The position numbers and the translations under genes are program-made. This document shows, piece after piece, positions 1 through 5,545 of a stretch of 6,264 nucleotides of DNA (position 1 is the stretch's first letter; every line of letters starts with the position of its first letter). The notes beneath the pieces were generated by a model. The model was not told where the DNA came from, did not search any database, and saw only the letters and a program-made list of their open reading frames with translations. Location: assembly GCA_025929125.1 (NCBI GenBank), contig JAICMT010000097.1, forward strand, positions 1-6,264, in the 5' to 3' direction. Source of the DNA: Acidobacteriaceae bacterium (lineage in GTDB: Bacteria > Acidobacteriota > Terriglobia > Terriglobales > Acidobacteriaceae).

Positions 1-176
1 AGACCCATCGGCCTTGCGTTCAGTTCTTCTTCCGAGAGCCCTGCACACCAGCGCTCCGCGTCCTCCTCCACCTGTTCCATCGAATGCACAAACTGGCGCA
101 CCACTGGGTCGAGCTCGCGATGGGTGCCGCGCAGCCAGGGCTCCGGCCCCGGACTGGGCTTCTTAACATCAGTCAC
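1..176 (-). CDS. DinB-family protein, N-terminal part (runs off the window)
   Basis: Only the first 58 codons are visible; the gene continues past position 1. The start is GTG at 176-174, which overlaps the TGA of the upstream binding-protein gene as GTGA. A good Shine-Dalgarno sequence, AAGGAG (190-185), lies 8 bases upstream, so this start is well supported. The visible protein has a proline-rich leader, then PWLRGTHRELDPVVRQF, then an acidic helix (MEQVEEDAERW) and GLSEEELNARP. This helix pattern and the 'GLSxEELxxRP' phrase are typical of the N-terminal helix of the DinB/YfiT four-helix-bundle superfamily, whose members are often metal-binding thiol transferases or of unknown role. The metal-binding histidines would lie beyond the window, so activity cannot be judged. 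Coupling to the osmoprotectant transporter genes suggests co-expression, not a shared function. The family call is from resemblance and is fairly but not fully certain. Confidence 0.72.
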   Translation of the reverse strand, partial: MTDVKKPSPGPEPWLRGTHRELDPVVRQFVHSMEQVEEDAERWCAGLSEEELNARPMG

Positions 177-1090
177 AGGCCCTTCTCCTTTCGAAACTCC
201 CGCACCACATCGGCTACATCCCGGTGTTCGCGGTCTACTGCATCGTTCATGGCGCGCACTTCATCCGCGCTCAGCTTGCCCGCCAGACGGTCCATGGCGA
301 TCTGTATTCCCGGCCTTTGCTGCAGCGAGTCCTCACGCACCAGCGGCACTGCCTCATACGGAGGAAAGTAATGGCGGTCATCCTCAAGCACTGTTAGTCC
401 CAGCGCCCGGATCGGTCCATCGGTCGAGTTCCCTGCCACCATGTCAACCTGCCCGCTGGCCAGCGCGCGGTACAGCAGGCCTAAGTCCATGGTGCGCGGT
501 GCGCCGTCAATTTTCATTCCGTAGGTCGCCCGTAACCCCGGCAGCCCGTCGGGTCGCGACTCAAACTCGTAGCCAACACCGAGCCGCCATGCATTCCCCG
601 TCTGCGGCCCCCGTTGCACCGCATCGGAGATCGTCCTCAGCCCAAGCCTCTGTGCGTCGCTACTGCGAACCACCATTGCAAAGGTGTCTTCGAATCCGAG
701 CCCACGCTCCACCTTCACTTTGTATCGATCGGCATAGAGCCGGCTCACCGTAGCGAATAGGCTTGCCGCATCGCGGTGTCCGGGCGAAGGCAGCGGTTGC
801 TTCAAAATTGCCGTCAATGCGGTGCCGGTGTACTCCACATAGGCATCGATGCGACCGGATAGCAGCGCCTGCTGGCAGAGGTAGCTGCCGGCGAGGTAGA
901 ACCGCCGCTCGACCCGCTGTCCCGTCACCGCCTCGATCTCCTGCGCGATCAGCTCACCCAGGACGACCTGCTCGGTGAAGTTCTTCGCTCCGACCACCAC
1001 GCGCCCGGATCGCGGTGGCGCACAGGCCATGCAGACGAGTAGTGTGCAGCAGGCCAGCACGCACACACCGAAGCTCACGGGTCGAGTCAT
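173..1090 (-). CDS. Osmoprotectant (glycine betaine/choline-type) ABC transporter substrate-binding protein
   Basis: A 305-aa periplasmic binding protein of the OpuAC domain family (OpuCC/OsmF/YehZ-like), which captures quaternary-ammonium osmoprotectants for the membrane permease. Residues 1-23 form a signal peptide with a basic start and hydrophobic core, ending in Cys23. The residues before Cys23 (Cys-Met-Ala) are not a classical lipobox, so lipidation is likely but uncertain. The mature domain opens with VVVGAKNFTEQVVLGEL (31-47), then GRIDAYVEYTGTA (79-91), GVGYEFESRPDGLPGL (171-186), GNSTDGPI (220-227) and the aromatic segment YFPPYEAVPLV (241-251). All are hallmark segments of this family, and the length is normal. 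The ATG at 1090 overlaps the permease stop as ATGA, and no strong Shine-Dalgarno sequence is visible, so translation is probably coupled. It ends in a GTGA overlap with the DinB-family gene. The exact ligand (betaine, choline, carnitine or other) cannot be read from sequence. Confidence 0.93.
   Translation of the reverse strand: MTRPVSFGVCVLACCTLLVCMACAPPRSGRVVVGAKNFTEQVVLGELIAQEIEAVTGQRVERRFYLAGSYLCQQALLSGRIDAYVEYTGTALTAILKQPLPSPGHRDAASLFATVSRLYADRYKVKVERGLGFEDTFAMVVRSSDAQRLGLRTISDAVQRGPQTGNAWRLGVGYEFESRPDGLPGLRATYGMKIDGAPRTMDLGLLYRALASGQVDMVAGNSTDGPIRALGLTVLEDDRHYFPPYEAVPLVREDSLQQRPGIQIAMDRLAGKLSADEVRAMNDAVDREHRDVADVVREFRKEKGL
185..190 (-). promoter_or_regulatory. Shine-Dalgarno sequence for the DinB-family gene
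   Basis: On the minus strand AAGGAG is followed by 8 bases and then the GTG start at 176. It lies inside the last codons (Lys-Glu-Lys-Gly-Leu-stop) of the binding-protein gene. It decides the GTG start and supports translational coupling through the GTGA overlap. Confidence 0.7.
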
Positions 1091-1719
1091 TGACGCCGGA
1101 CCGCCAGTTTCTTCTCCAGCAGACCGAGCGTTGCGTCAGCACCCAGGGCCAGCAACGCCGCCGGAATCGCACCGGCCAGCACCAGGCCGTTATCCACGCT
1201 GGCCACTCCGCGAAATATCAGTTCACCCAGGCCGCCGGCGCCAATCGCCGCCGCGATGGTAGCCACGCCTACGCAGGTTACGGTCGCGGTGCGCAGGCCG
1301 GCGAGAATCACACTTGCCGCGAGTGGCAGCTCCACTTTCGCGAGCCGCTGATTGCCAGTCATCCCCATGGCATTGGCTACATCGATGAGGGCGGGATCCA
1401 CGCTGCGAATTCCTGCGTAAGTATTCCGTAGGATCGGCAATAACGCATACCCGGTGAGCGCGAGAATTGCTAGCCGCGCTGCGTTCGCGCCCAGCCAAGG
1501 AACAGGAAGCAGCAATCCGAAAAGCGCGAGACTCGGCACCGTCTGCACAATGTTAGCGAGGCCGATCACGGGGCGGGCTAGGCTCTCCCGCCGCGTCAGC
1601 AGAACGCCAAGCGGCAGGCCGATGGCGGAGGCGAGCAGCATGGCGCCTCCGGTCAGCCACAGGTGCTCGAGGGTTAGCCGCGCGATCTCCCACCCGTGCT
1701 GCGAGATGAAGCGTCCCAT
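1087..1719 (-). CDS. Osmoprotectant ABC transporter permease
   Basis: A 210-aa inner-membrane permease of the BPD_transp_1 (MetI-like) superfamily, matching OpuCB/OpuCD/YehW/YehY proteins in length. It has about five or six hydrophobic segments, at roughly residues 20-41, 54-75, 80-98, 133-168 and 176-200. The cytoplasmic coupling (EAA) loop is VANAMGMTGNQRLAKVELPLA without its last residue (from about 114), with the conserved Gly and the closing LP. The signature GAGGLGELIFRGV (160-172) follows. It forms the channel that the ATPase drives, but no ATPase gene is in this window. The start is ATG 1719, 39 bases after the VWA gene. No Shine-Dalgarno sequence is seen, but a TATAAG hexamer lies 9 bases upstream. 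The stop overlaps the binding-protein start as ATGA. It probably works as a homodimer or with a second permease encoded elsewhere. Confidence 0.93.
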   Translation of the reverse strand: MGRFISQHGWEIARLTLEHLWLTGGAMLLASAIGLPLGVLLTRRESLARPVIGLANIVQTVPSLALFGLLLPVPWLGANAARLAILALTGYALLPILRNTYAGIRSVDPALIDVANAMGMTGNQRLAKVELPLAASVILAGLRTATVTCVGVATIAAAIGAGGLGELIFRGVASVDNGLVLAGAIPAALLALGADATLGLLEKKLAVRRQ

Positions 1720-1728
1720 TCCGAACAG

Positions 1729-1734
1729 CTTATA
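1729..1734 (-). promoter_or_regulatory. Possible -10 element before the permease gene
   Basis: TATAAG on the minus strand is preceded by G and followed by 9 bases before the ATG at 1719. No convincing -35 at 16-18 bp spacing was found; TTGCTG at 1754-1749 is only 14 bp away. It could give a very short leader for the transporter genes, or the genes may simply be read through from the VWA gene. This is a weak, sequence-only call. Confidence 0.25.
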
Positions 1735-1758
1735 CGCAGTCTGCCCTTCAGCAAGCGA

Positions 1759-3000
1759 TCAGTGGACGGTCTTCATCCGGCGCGACATGAAATCCATGAG
1801 CAGATAGTTGCCCAGGGTCTGCGGCGTGGTGAAGTAAGCCTTGCCCCGGCACATCGCACTCACCTGCTGCACAAATTGCATCAGGGAATGGTCGGACGCG
1901 AGCATGAAGGTGTTGATCATGATCTGCGAACGCTTGCAGCGACTCACCTCTTCGAGCGTCTCCTGAATGACCAGCGGATCCAGCCCGAACGCATTTTTGT
2001 AGATACGCCCATCGGGCAACGTCAGCGCGGAAGGCTTCCCGTCGGTGATCATGACGATTTGCTTCATGTCTTTGTTCTGTCGAGCCAGAATTCGCTGCGC
2101 CAGTCGCAAGCCCTCACGCGTGTTGGTGTAATGCGGCCCCACCTTCACCCTTGAAAGCTGGCTAACCGGAACCTCTTCGGCGCTGTCATGAAAGAGCACG
2201 AGATTCAATGTGTCGCCCGGAAACTGCGTCCGGATCAAGTGCGACAGCGCCATTGCGACCCGCTTGGCCGGGGTGAACCGATCCTCGCCGTACAGGATCA
2301 TCGAGTGCGAGCAGTCCAGCATGACGACGGTGGCGCAGGAGGACTGGTAATCCGACTGGTGCACGTGCAGGTCGGAATACTCGATATTCAGCGGTGTATT
2401 CTCCTCGCCTTCAATGGCGCTGCGAATCCCCTCACGCGCGAAGACGGAACTGAGCGTCGCGGTGATATCGAGGTTCAGGGTGTCACCGAACTCGTACTGC
2501 TTCGTGCTGCCATTGGTCTCGACACCTGCGGCTTCGTGCCGGGTGTCGTGCCGGCCGAGGTTGGAGCGGCCTAGAGGACCCAGCAGCTCACGCAAGGTCT
2601 TGTATCCGAGAAAGTCCATCGCCTTGTCGGTTACTTCAAAGCGCGCCTCTCCGTTCCCGGCGCCCTGGCTACCCTGCCCTTCCTGTGGTTCCTGGGCGTT
2701 GATGTAACTCTGCTCCTGCATCATCTGGACGATCTGATCAATCAGCTCTTCGACCTCGTCCTGCGAAAGGGCGTCATATTTTTGCTGCGATTCCTCGTCG
2801 AAGAGCTCACCGGACTCAAGCGCTTCGCGAATGGCTTCGCGAAGGTTCTCCATAGTCTGGTCATGGATATCCATGAAGTTGGAGTAGGGGTCCTGATACC
2901 CGGAGTCCAGCAGGAAATCCGAGAGGGCCTGCAGGAGGTCCTCTAAGCCGAGCGAGGATGCCAGGTCTCCGGTGAATTTAGTGTAGCGGATGCGCTTCAC
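1759..3000 (-). CDS. VWA-domain protein, partner of the MoxR-type AAA+ ATPase
   Basis: A 413-aa, apparently cytoplasmic protein with no signal peptide or membrane segment. Residues 1-50 carry a start ([12 protein letters not shown], then [17 protein letters not shown]) that I associate with this subfamily of ATPase-linked VWA proteins. Residues 50-100 are acidic and helical. Residues 101-118 form a Gln/Gly-rich linker. The C-terminal von Willebrand factor A domain (about 223-405) has a complete MIDAS metal site: D229-C-S231-H-S233, T292 or T294 in YTNT, and D320 in ITDG. Such proteins pair with MoxR/ChlI-like ATPases in metal insertion or protein maturation. The ATPase gene lies upstream, separated by the methyltransferase. 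The start is GTG at 3000, chosen because AGGGGG (3013-3008) lies 7 bases before it and because the N-terminus looks conserved there. A 7-codon ORF overlaps this start. The substrate is unknown. Confidence 0.9.
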   Translation of the reverse strand: MKRIRYTKFTGDLASSLGLEDLLQALSDFLLDSGYQDPYSNFMDIHDQTMENLREAIREALESGELFDEESQQKYDALSQDEVEELIDQIVQMMQEQSYINAQEPQEGQGSQGAGNGEARFEVTDKAMDFLGYKTLRELLGPLGRSNLGRHDTRHEAAGVETNGSTKQYEFGDTLNLDITATLSSVFAREGIRSAIEGEENTPLNIEYSDLHVHQSDYQSSCATVVMLDCSHSMILYGEDRFTPAKRVAMALSHLIRTQFPGDTLNLVLFHDSAEEVPVSQLSRVKVGPHYTNTREGLRLAQRILARQNKDMKQIVMITDGKPSALTLPDGRIYKNAFGLDPLVIQETLEEVSRCKRSQIMINTFMLASDHSLMQFVQQVSAMCRGKAYFTTPQTLGNYLLMDFMSRRMKTVH

Positions 3001-3020
3001 GGTGCTGCCCCCTGTTCCAT
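2997..3020 (-). CDS. Possible 7-codon leader ORF overlapping the VWA start
   Basis: ATG at 3020 opens a frame reading Met-Glu-Gln-Gly-Ala-Ala-Pro and stops at TGA 2999-2997, so its stop overlaps the VWA GTG start as GTGA. GAGGGG (3034-3029) lies 8 bases upstream and could serve as its Shine-Dalgarno sequence. It might couple translation into the VWA gene. It is very short and could be chance; there is no evidence of translation. Confidence 0.2.
   Translation of the reverse strand: MEQGAAP
3008..3013 (-). promoter_or_regulatory. Shine-Dalgarno sequence for the VWA gene
   Basis: AGGGGG on the minus strand, 7 bases before the GTG start at 3000. It selects GTG over the out-of-frame ATG at 3020. 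Confidence 0.55.
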
Positions 3021-3058
3021 CTTAGACGCCCCTCAGGACTCCACGATTCTTCGGGGTC

Positions 3059-3730
3059 TCAACGTCTTGTTCCGGACATCACGGCCAATCGGCCTTCCTT
3101 ATACCAGCAATCCGCGTCGGCAAAGCCAGCTTCACGCATCCAGGCAAGCTGACGTCCCACGTCGACACAGCGATCCTGTTGTTGCCGATACAGCGAATCG
3201 GTCACTTGCTGCTCGGTGGCTCCGAGCGCCCGGACCTGATGCAGCCAGAGGGCCCGGTAACGGGCCTCGAGCTCCGATGTGGGGCCGGCAACCTGCTCGG
3301 CATTGATGAACACCCCTCCGGGTCTGAGCGCCTGGTATACGCTTTGCAGGACGCGGCGTTTGTCGTCGTCTTCCAGGTGGTGAATGGACAACGCGGAGAC
3401 CACCGCGCTGACTTGCTCCGGTATCGGCTCGGTCACATAGTCAGCCTGGATGTAGGTGACATTCGGATCGGAACCGAGGCGGTTGCGCGCGAGGTCGAGC
3501 ATCGCGCCGGAGAAGTCGAGCAAGTAGAGATGCGCAGTCGGAAACCGCTGCCGTATCAGCAGGCTGTAAAGGCCGGATCCGGCCCCGAGATCCACAATCG
3601 ATTGCGCGCCGGATGGCAGCAGATCCACTGCCCATCGATAGAAGGAGTCACAGCCGGGAATCAGGCGCGACCGGTCGCGGTCGTAGGTCGATGCAGTAGC
3701 GTCAAAGACTGCGCGGGTGATATTTCGCAT
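3059..3730 (-). CDS. Class I SAM-dependent methyltransferase
   Basis: A 223-aa Rossmann-fold methyltransferase (Methyltransf_11/25 or UbiE/CmoA-like), taking ATG 3730 as start. Motif I for S-adenosylmethionine binding is VDLGAGSG (46-53). The acidic residue ending strand 2 is D72 in LLDFSGAML. Motif II is IQADYV (94-99), post-motif ALSIHHLEDDDK is at 113-124, and motif III is LRPGGVFINAE (135-145). The C-terminal AGFADADCWYKEGRLAVMSG matches the usual last strands. The start AVFDATASTYDR resembles methyltransferases acting on small molecules or modified tRNA, but the substrate cannot be told. A TTG start at 3778 would add 16 residues (ending LGPENIR) encoded in the AT-rich promoter-like stretch, so I reject it. 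The gene sits between the AAA+ and VWA partners, 82 bases after the ATPase and 58 bases before the VWA gene. It may have its own promoter. Confidence 0.88.
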   Translation of the reverse strand: MRNITRAVFDATASTYDRDRSRLIPGCDSFYRWAVDLLPSGAQSIVDLGAGSGLYSLLIRQRFPTAHLYLLDFSGAMLDLARNRLGSDPNVTYIQADYVTEPIPEQVSAVVSALSIHHLEDDDKRRVLQSVYQALRPGGVFINAEQVAGPTSELEARYRALWLHQVRALGATEQQVTDSLYRQQQDRCVDVGRQLAWMREAGFADADCWYKEGRLAVMSGTRR

Positions 3731-3736
3731 TCGAAT
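3729..3736. promoter_or_regulatory. Palindrome ATTCGAAT, copy 1 (possible operator)
   Basis: A perfect 8-bp palindrome overlapping the first bases of the methyltransferase start codon. It also overlaps a second palindrome, GAATATTC (3733-3740). An identical copy lies 31 bp away, centre to centre. A dimeric regulator could bind the two sites; none is encoded in view. Confidence 0.35.
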
Positions 3737-3749
3737 ATTCTCTGGCCCA

Positions 3750-3778
3750 AGAATAATAAATTCGAATGTAACTTGCAA
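3750..3778 (-). promoter_or_regulatory. Candidate promoter for the methyltransferase gene
   Basis: On the minus strand TTGCAA (3778-3773) is followed by a 17-bp spacer and TATTCT (3755-3750). Each matches the sigma70 consensus at 4 of 6 positions, and the spacing is ideal. Transcription would start near 3743, giving a leader of about 13 bases. The region is about 31% GC, against about 60% in the flanking genes, which supports a real control region. Confidence 0.4.
3760..3767. promoter_or_regulatory. Palindrome ATTCGAAT, copy 2 (possible operator)
   Basis: Identical to the palindrome at 3729-3736. It lies inside the spacer between the candidate -35 and -10 boxes of the methyltransferase promoter, where a bound repressor would block RNA polymerase. 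The placement fits an operator pair, but no regulator is known. Confidence 0.35.
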
Positions 3779-3812
3779 AATCTATCAGAACTACTTATTA
3801 CAAGATATCGAT

Positions 3813-5363
3813 CTAATTGAAGCCACGACGCATGCGGCTGCGGCGGAGCTCTTCACGCTCCGCATCACGATCGCGGATTTTTTCTCCATATCGGCTGGCC
3901 TCTTCCGCGCGAGCCTTCTTTTCTCCGGCGGTGAAGCTGCGCTCCTCGGTGCGGCTGAGGCGTTTGTGGGCGTACATACCCTCAAGCAGGAACTCGGCAG
4001 CGCTGACGGCAATCTCAGGTCTGGTCTTGGCGGTGATCTGGAGAGGCGCAAGACGCTCGAATAGCCCCTGAATCTGCTTGAGCTCGGCCACGGAATCGAC
4101 GGCGGCCTGGATGTCGTTGAGCTGCACGGAGCCGCCGAGATTGAACCACTGCTCAATTTGTTCCGTGCTCTCCCCTCCGAAGTACTCGTCGAAGACGCGA
4201 GCGACGGCGGTGCGGATGATCTCGCGCACCACGGTGTCCGCTCCGCGCATTTCGCCTTCGTACTCCAGCTCGATTTTGCCGGTGATGCCGGGCAGCGCGG
4301 AGTAGATGTCTCCGACCCGAGCGACGGCCAGCTGCTCGCCATGGAGCAGGGCGCGACGTTCCGCGTTGGAGGCCACCAGCTCCATGGTGGTGATCGGCAG
4401 GCGTTGGGAGACGCCGGAGCGCTTATCGACCTTCTTGTCGTCCCGAGCGGTGAAGGCGATCTGCTCGACGATCTGGCGAACGTAGCGCGGAATCTCGAGC
4501 GTGGCCTCTCGCCCGGCGCGATCGGTCCAGGCCTCCTGCGCGGTGATGCGGATGCCTTCCTCGACGTCCTCCGGATAGTGGGTGCGGATCTCGGAGCCGA
4601 TGCGGTCCTTGAGTGGCGTGACGATCTTGCCGCGCGCCGTGTAGTCCTCCGGGTTGGCGGAGAAGACGATGGCAACGTCGAGCGGAAGGCGGATGGGATA
4701 GCCCTTAATCTGCACGTCGCCTTCCTGCATGATGTTGAACAGGGCAACCTGGATTTTCCCGGCGAGGTCGGGCAGCTCATTGATGGCGAAGATGCCGCGG
4801 TTGGCCCGCGGCAACAGGCCGTAGTGCATGGTGAGCTCGGAGCCGAGGTCCTGGTTGGAGCGTGCAGCCTTGATCGGGTCCACATCCCCGACGAGGTCGG
4901 CCACGGTTACGTCGGGGGTGGCGAGCTTCTCGACAAAACGTTCTTCGGGAGTCATCCACGCGATCGGGGTCTGATCGCCCAGGCGGGCGATGAGCTCACG
5001 CGAGAACTTCGAGATGGGCACGTAGGGATTGTCGCGAATCTCCGAGCCTGCGATGTAGGGCACATGAGGGTCGAGCAACGTGGTTAGCGCGCGCAGGATG
5101 CGGGACTTCGCCTGCCCTCGGAGACCGAGCAGGATGAAGTTATGGCGGGAGAGGACGGCGTTGACGACCTGGGGAACGACGGTGTCGTCATAGCCAACGA
5201 TGCCAGGGAACAGCGGCGACGCATTGCCCGAGGGAGCGGAAGCGGCACGCAACCGGGCAATCAGGTTTTCCCGCAGCTCGTCCTTAACCGAGCGGTTCAC
5301 ACGGGCAGGAGTGAATTCACTGGCGCGCAGCGCGCCGAGAGTGGTGGGCAGAGCAGTGGCCAT
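3813..5363 (-). CDS. MoxR/Mg-chelatase-like AAA+ ATPase
   Basis: A 516-aa cytoplasmic AAA+ ATPase of the MoxR/ChlI clade. Order of parts: N-terminal helices (1-50); LFPGIVGYDD entry motif (51-60); Walker A GLRGQAKS (80-87), with Ala where the last Gly is usual; Walker B region IFAINELPDL (191-200), with Asn195 in place of the usual Asp but Glu196 kept; sensor 1 VFSANPEDYT (233-242, N237); arginine segment TPLKDRIGSEIRTHYPED (249-266); sensor 2-like SQRLPITTMEL (319-329, R321); and a helical lid followed by a highly charged tail (470-516). Such ATPases work as hexamers with a VWA protein, here encoded two genes downstream, in metal insertion or complex maturation. ATG 5363 was chosen because the 33 extra residues from ATG 5462 are Cys/Arg-rich and do not look like protein. 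A TATACT box ends 5 bases before 5363, with no Shine-Dalgarno sequence. It is often labelled magnesium chelatase, but no chlorophyll genes are seen. Confidence 0.92.
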   Translation of the reverse strand: MATALPTTLGALRASEFTPARVNRSVKDELRENLIARLRAASAPSGNASPLFPGIVGYDDTVVPQVVNAVLSRHNFILLGLRGQAKSRILRALTTLLDPHVPYIAGSEIRDNPYVPISKFSRELIARLGDQTPIAWMTPEERFVEKLATPDVTVADLVGDVDPIKAARSNQDLGSELTMHYGLLPRANRGIFAINELPDLAGKIQVALFNIMQEGDVQIKGYPIRLPLDVAIVFSANPEDYTARGKIVTPLKDRIGSEIRTHYPEDVEEGIRITAQEAWTDRAGREATLEIPRYVRQIVEQIAFTARDDKKVDKRSGVSQRLPITTMELVASNAERRALLHGEQLAVARVGDIYSALPGITGKIELEYEGEMRGADTVVREIIRTAVARVFDEYFGGESTEQIEQWFNLGGSVQLNDIQAAVDSVAELKQIQGLFERLAPLQITAKTRPEIAVSAAEFLLEGMYAHKRLSRTEERSFTAGEKKARAEEASRYGEKIRDRDAEREELRRSRMRRGFN

Positions 5364-5368
5364 ACTCA

Positions 5369-5374
5369 AGTATA
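5369..5374 (-). promoter_or_regulatory. Possible -10 element of the AAA+ gene
   Basis: TATACT on the minus strand (5 of 6 consensus matches) is followed by 5 bases and then ATG 5363. Transcription would then begin at or next to the start codon, giving a leaderless mRNA, which fits the absence of a Shine-Dalgarno sequence. No -35 match is seen at the expected distance. Confidence 0.4.
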
Positions 5375-5390
5375 GACGCGCGAACCCGAG

Positions 5391-5425
5391 CCGCCGGGTG
5401 CGTGGACAGCGGCCCTCACCGGCGG
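5391..5425. repeat. GC-rich inverted repeat in the divergent region
   Basis: CCGCCGG at 5391-5397 and CCGGCGG at 5419-5425 are exact reverse complements separated by 21 bases; with one bulged base the arms extend by 2 bp. It lies where the -35 region of the AAA+ gene would be. It may be a protein-binding site or chance in GC-rich DNA. Confidence 0.3.
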
Positions 5426-5493
5426 AATGTAGGCATGGAAGCAAACTCGAGCAACGCGGCATGAGCAGCTACCGGTACGGGAGTCGGGCAAAA

Positions 5494-5513
5494 CGCGAGC
5501 GCTGCGGCTCGCG
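5494..5513. repeat. Perfect 7-bp inverted repeat upstream of pgk
   Basis: CGCGAGC (5494-5500) and GCTCGCG (5507-5513) flank a 6-base centre. The centre of symmetry is near -41.5 if transcription of pgk starts at about 5545, a usual place for an activator site overlapping -35. If the RNA instead starts further upstream it would form a stable leader hairpin. Confidence 0.4.
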
Positions 5514-5531
5514 CACGGAGGCGAAAGCACT

Positions 5532-5537
5532 TATTCT
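5532..5537 (+). promoter_or_regulatory. Possible -10 element of pgk
   Basis: TATTCT is followed by 8 bases and then ATG 5546, placing the likely transcription start at 5544-5546 and making the mRNA leaderless or nearly so. The only Shine-Dalgarno-like sequence, GGAGG at 5517-5521, is 24 bases from the ATG and too far to act. No -35 consensus is visible. Confidence 0.35.
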
Positions 5538-5545
5538 GTTTCCAT

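Larger units (their letters stand above)
5364..5545. other. Divergent intergenic region between the AAA+ gene and pgk
   Basis: These 182 bases must hold the promoters for both divergent genes. I see a -10-like box next to each start, a perfect 7-bp inverted repeat near pgk (5494-5513), and an imperfect GC-rich inverted repeat, CCGCCGG (5391-5397) with CCGGCGG (5419-5425). There is also an 8-bp palindrome TACCGGTA (5470-5477). No -35 consensus, no convincing gene and no terminator were found. Confidence 0.6.

Noticed and set aside
124..753. A 209-codon plus-strand frame opposite the binding-protein gene
   Set aside because: Antisense to a clear OpuAC-domain protein; Pro/Ser/Arg-rich with no motif.
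3001..3058. Possible terminator between the methyltransferase and VWA genes
   Set aside because: CCCC and GGGG runs could pair, but the stem is interrupted and no T-tract follows, so readthrough is more likely.
3731..3778. TTG start of the methyltransferase at 3778
   Set aside because: The extra 16 codons fall in the AT-rich promoter-like gap and coincide with the candidate -35 box; ATG 3730 gives a normal family N-terminus.
3179..3820. A 213-codon plus-strand frame opposite the methyltransferase gene
   Set aside because: Antisense to a gene with all SAM-binding motifs; no family resemblance of its own.
3791..4885. A 364-codon minus-strand frame overlapping the AAA+ gene
   Set aside because: It is the same strand in a shifted frame; the product is a Ser/Arg/Pro-rich low-complexity string typical of a shadow of a GC-rich gene.
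4158..5087. A 309-codon open frame on the plus strand, antisense to the AAA+ gene
   Set aside because: It lies wholly inside the AAA+ gene, whose motifs are unmistakable. High GC removes stops from the antisense frame, and the translation shows no recognisable domain.
5364..5462. N-terminal extension of the AAA+ protein from ATG 5462
   Set aside because: The 33 extra residues are Cys/Arg-rich and unlike the family. They would cover the divergent promoter region, and the likely -10 box lies downstream of that ATG.
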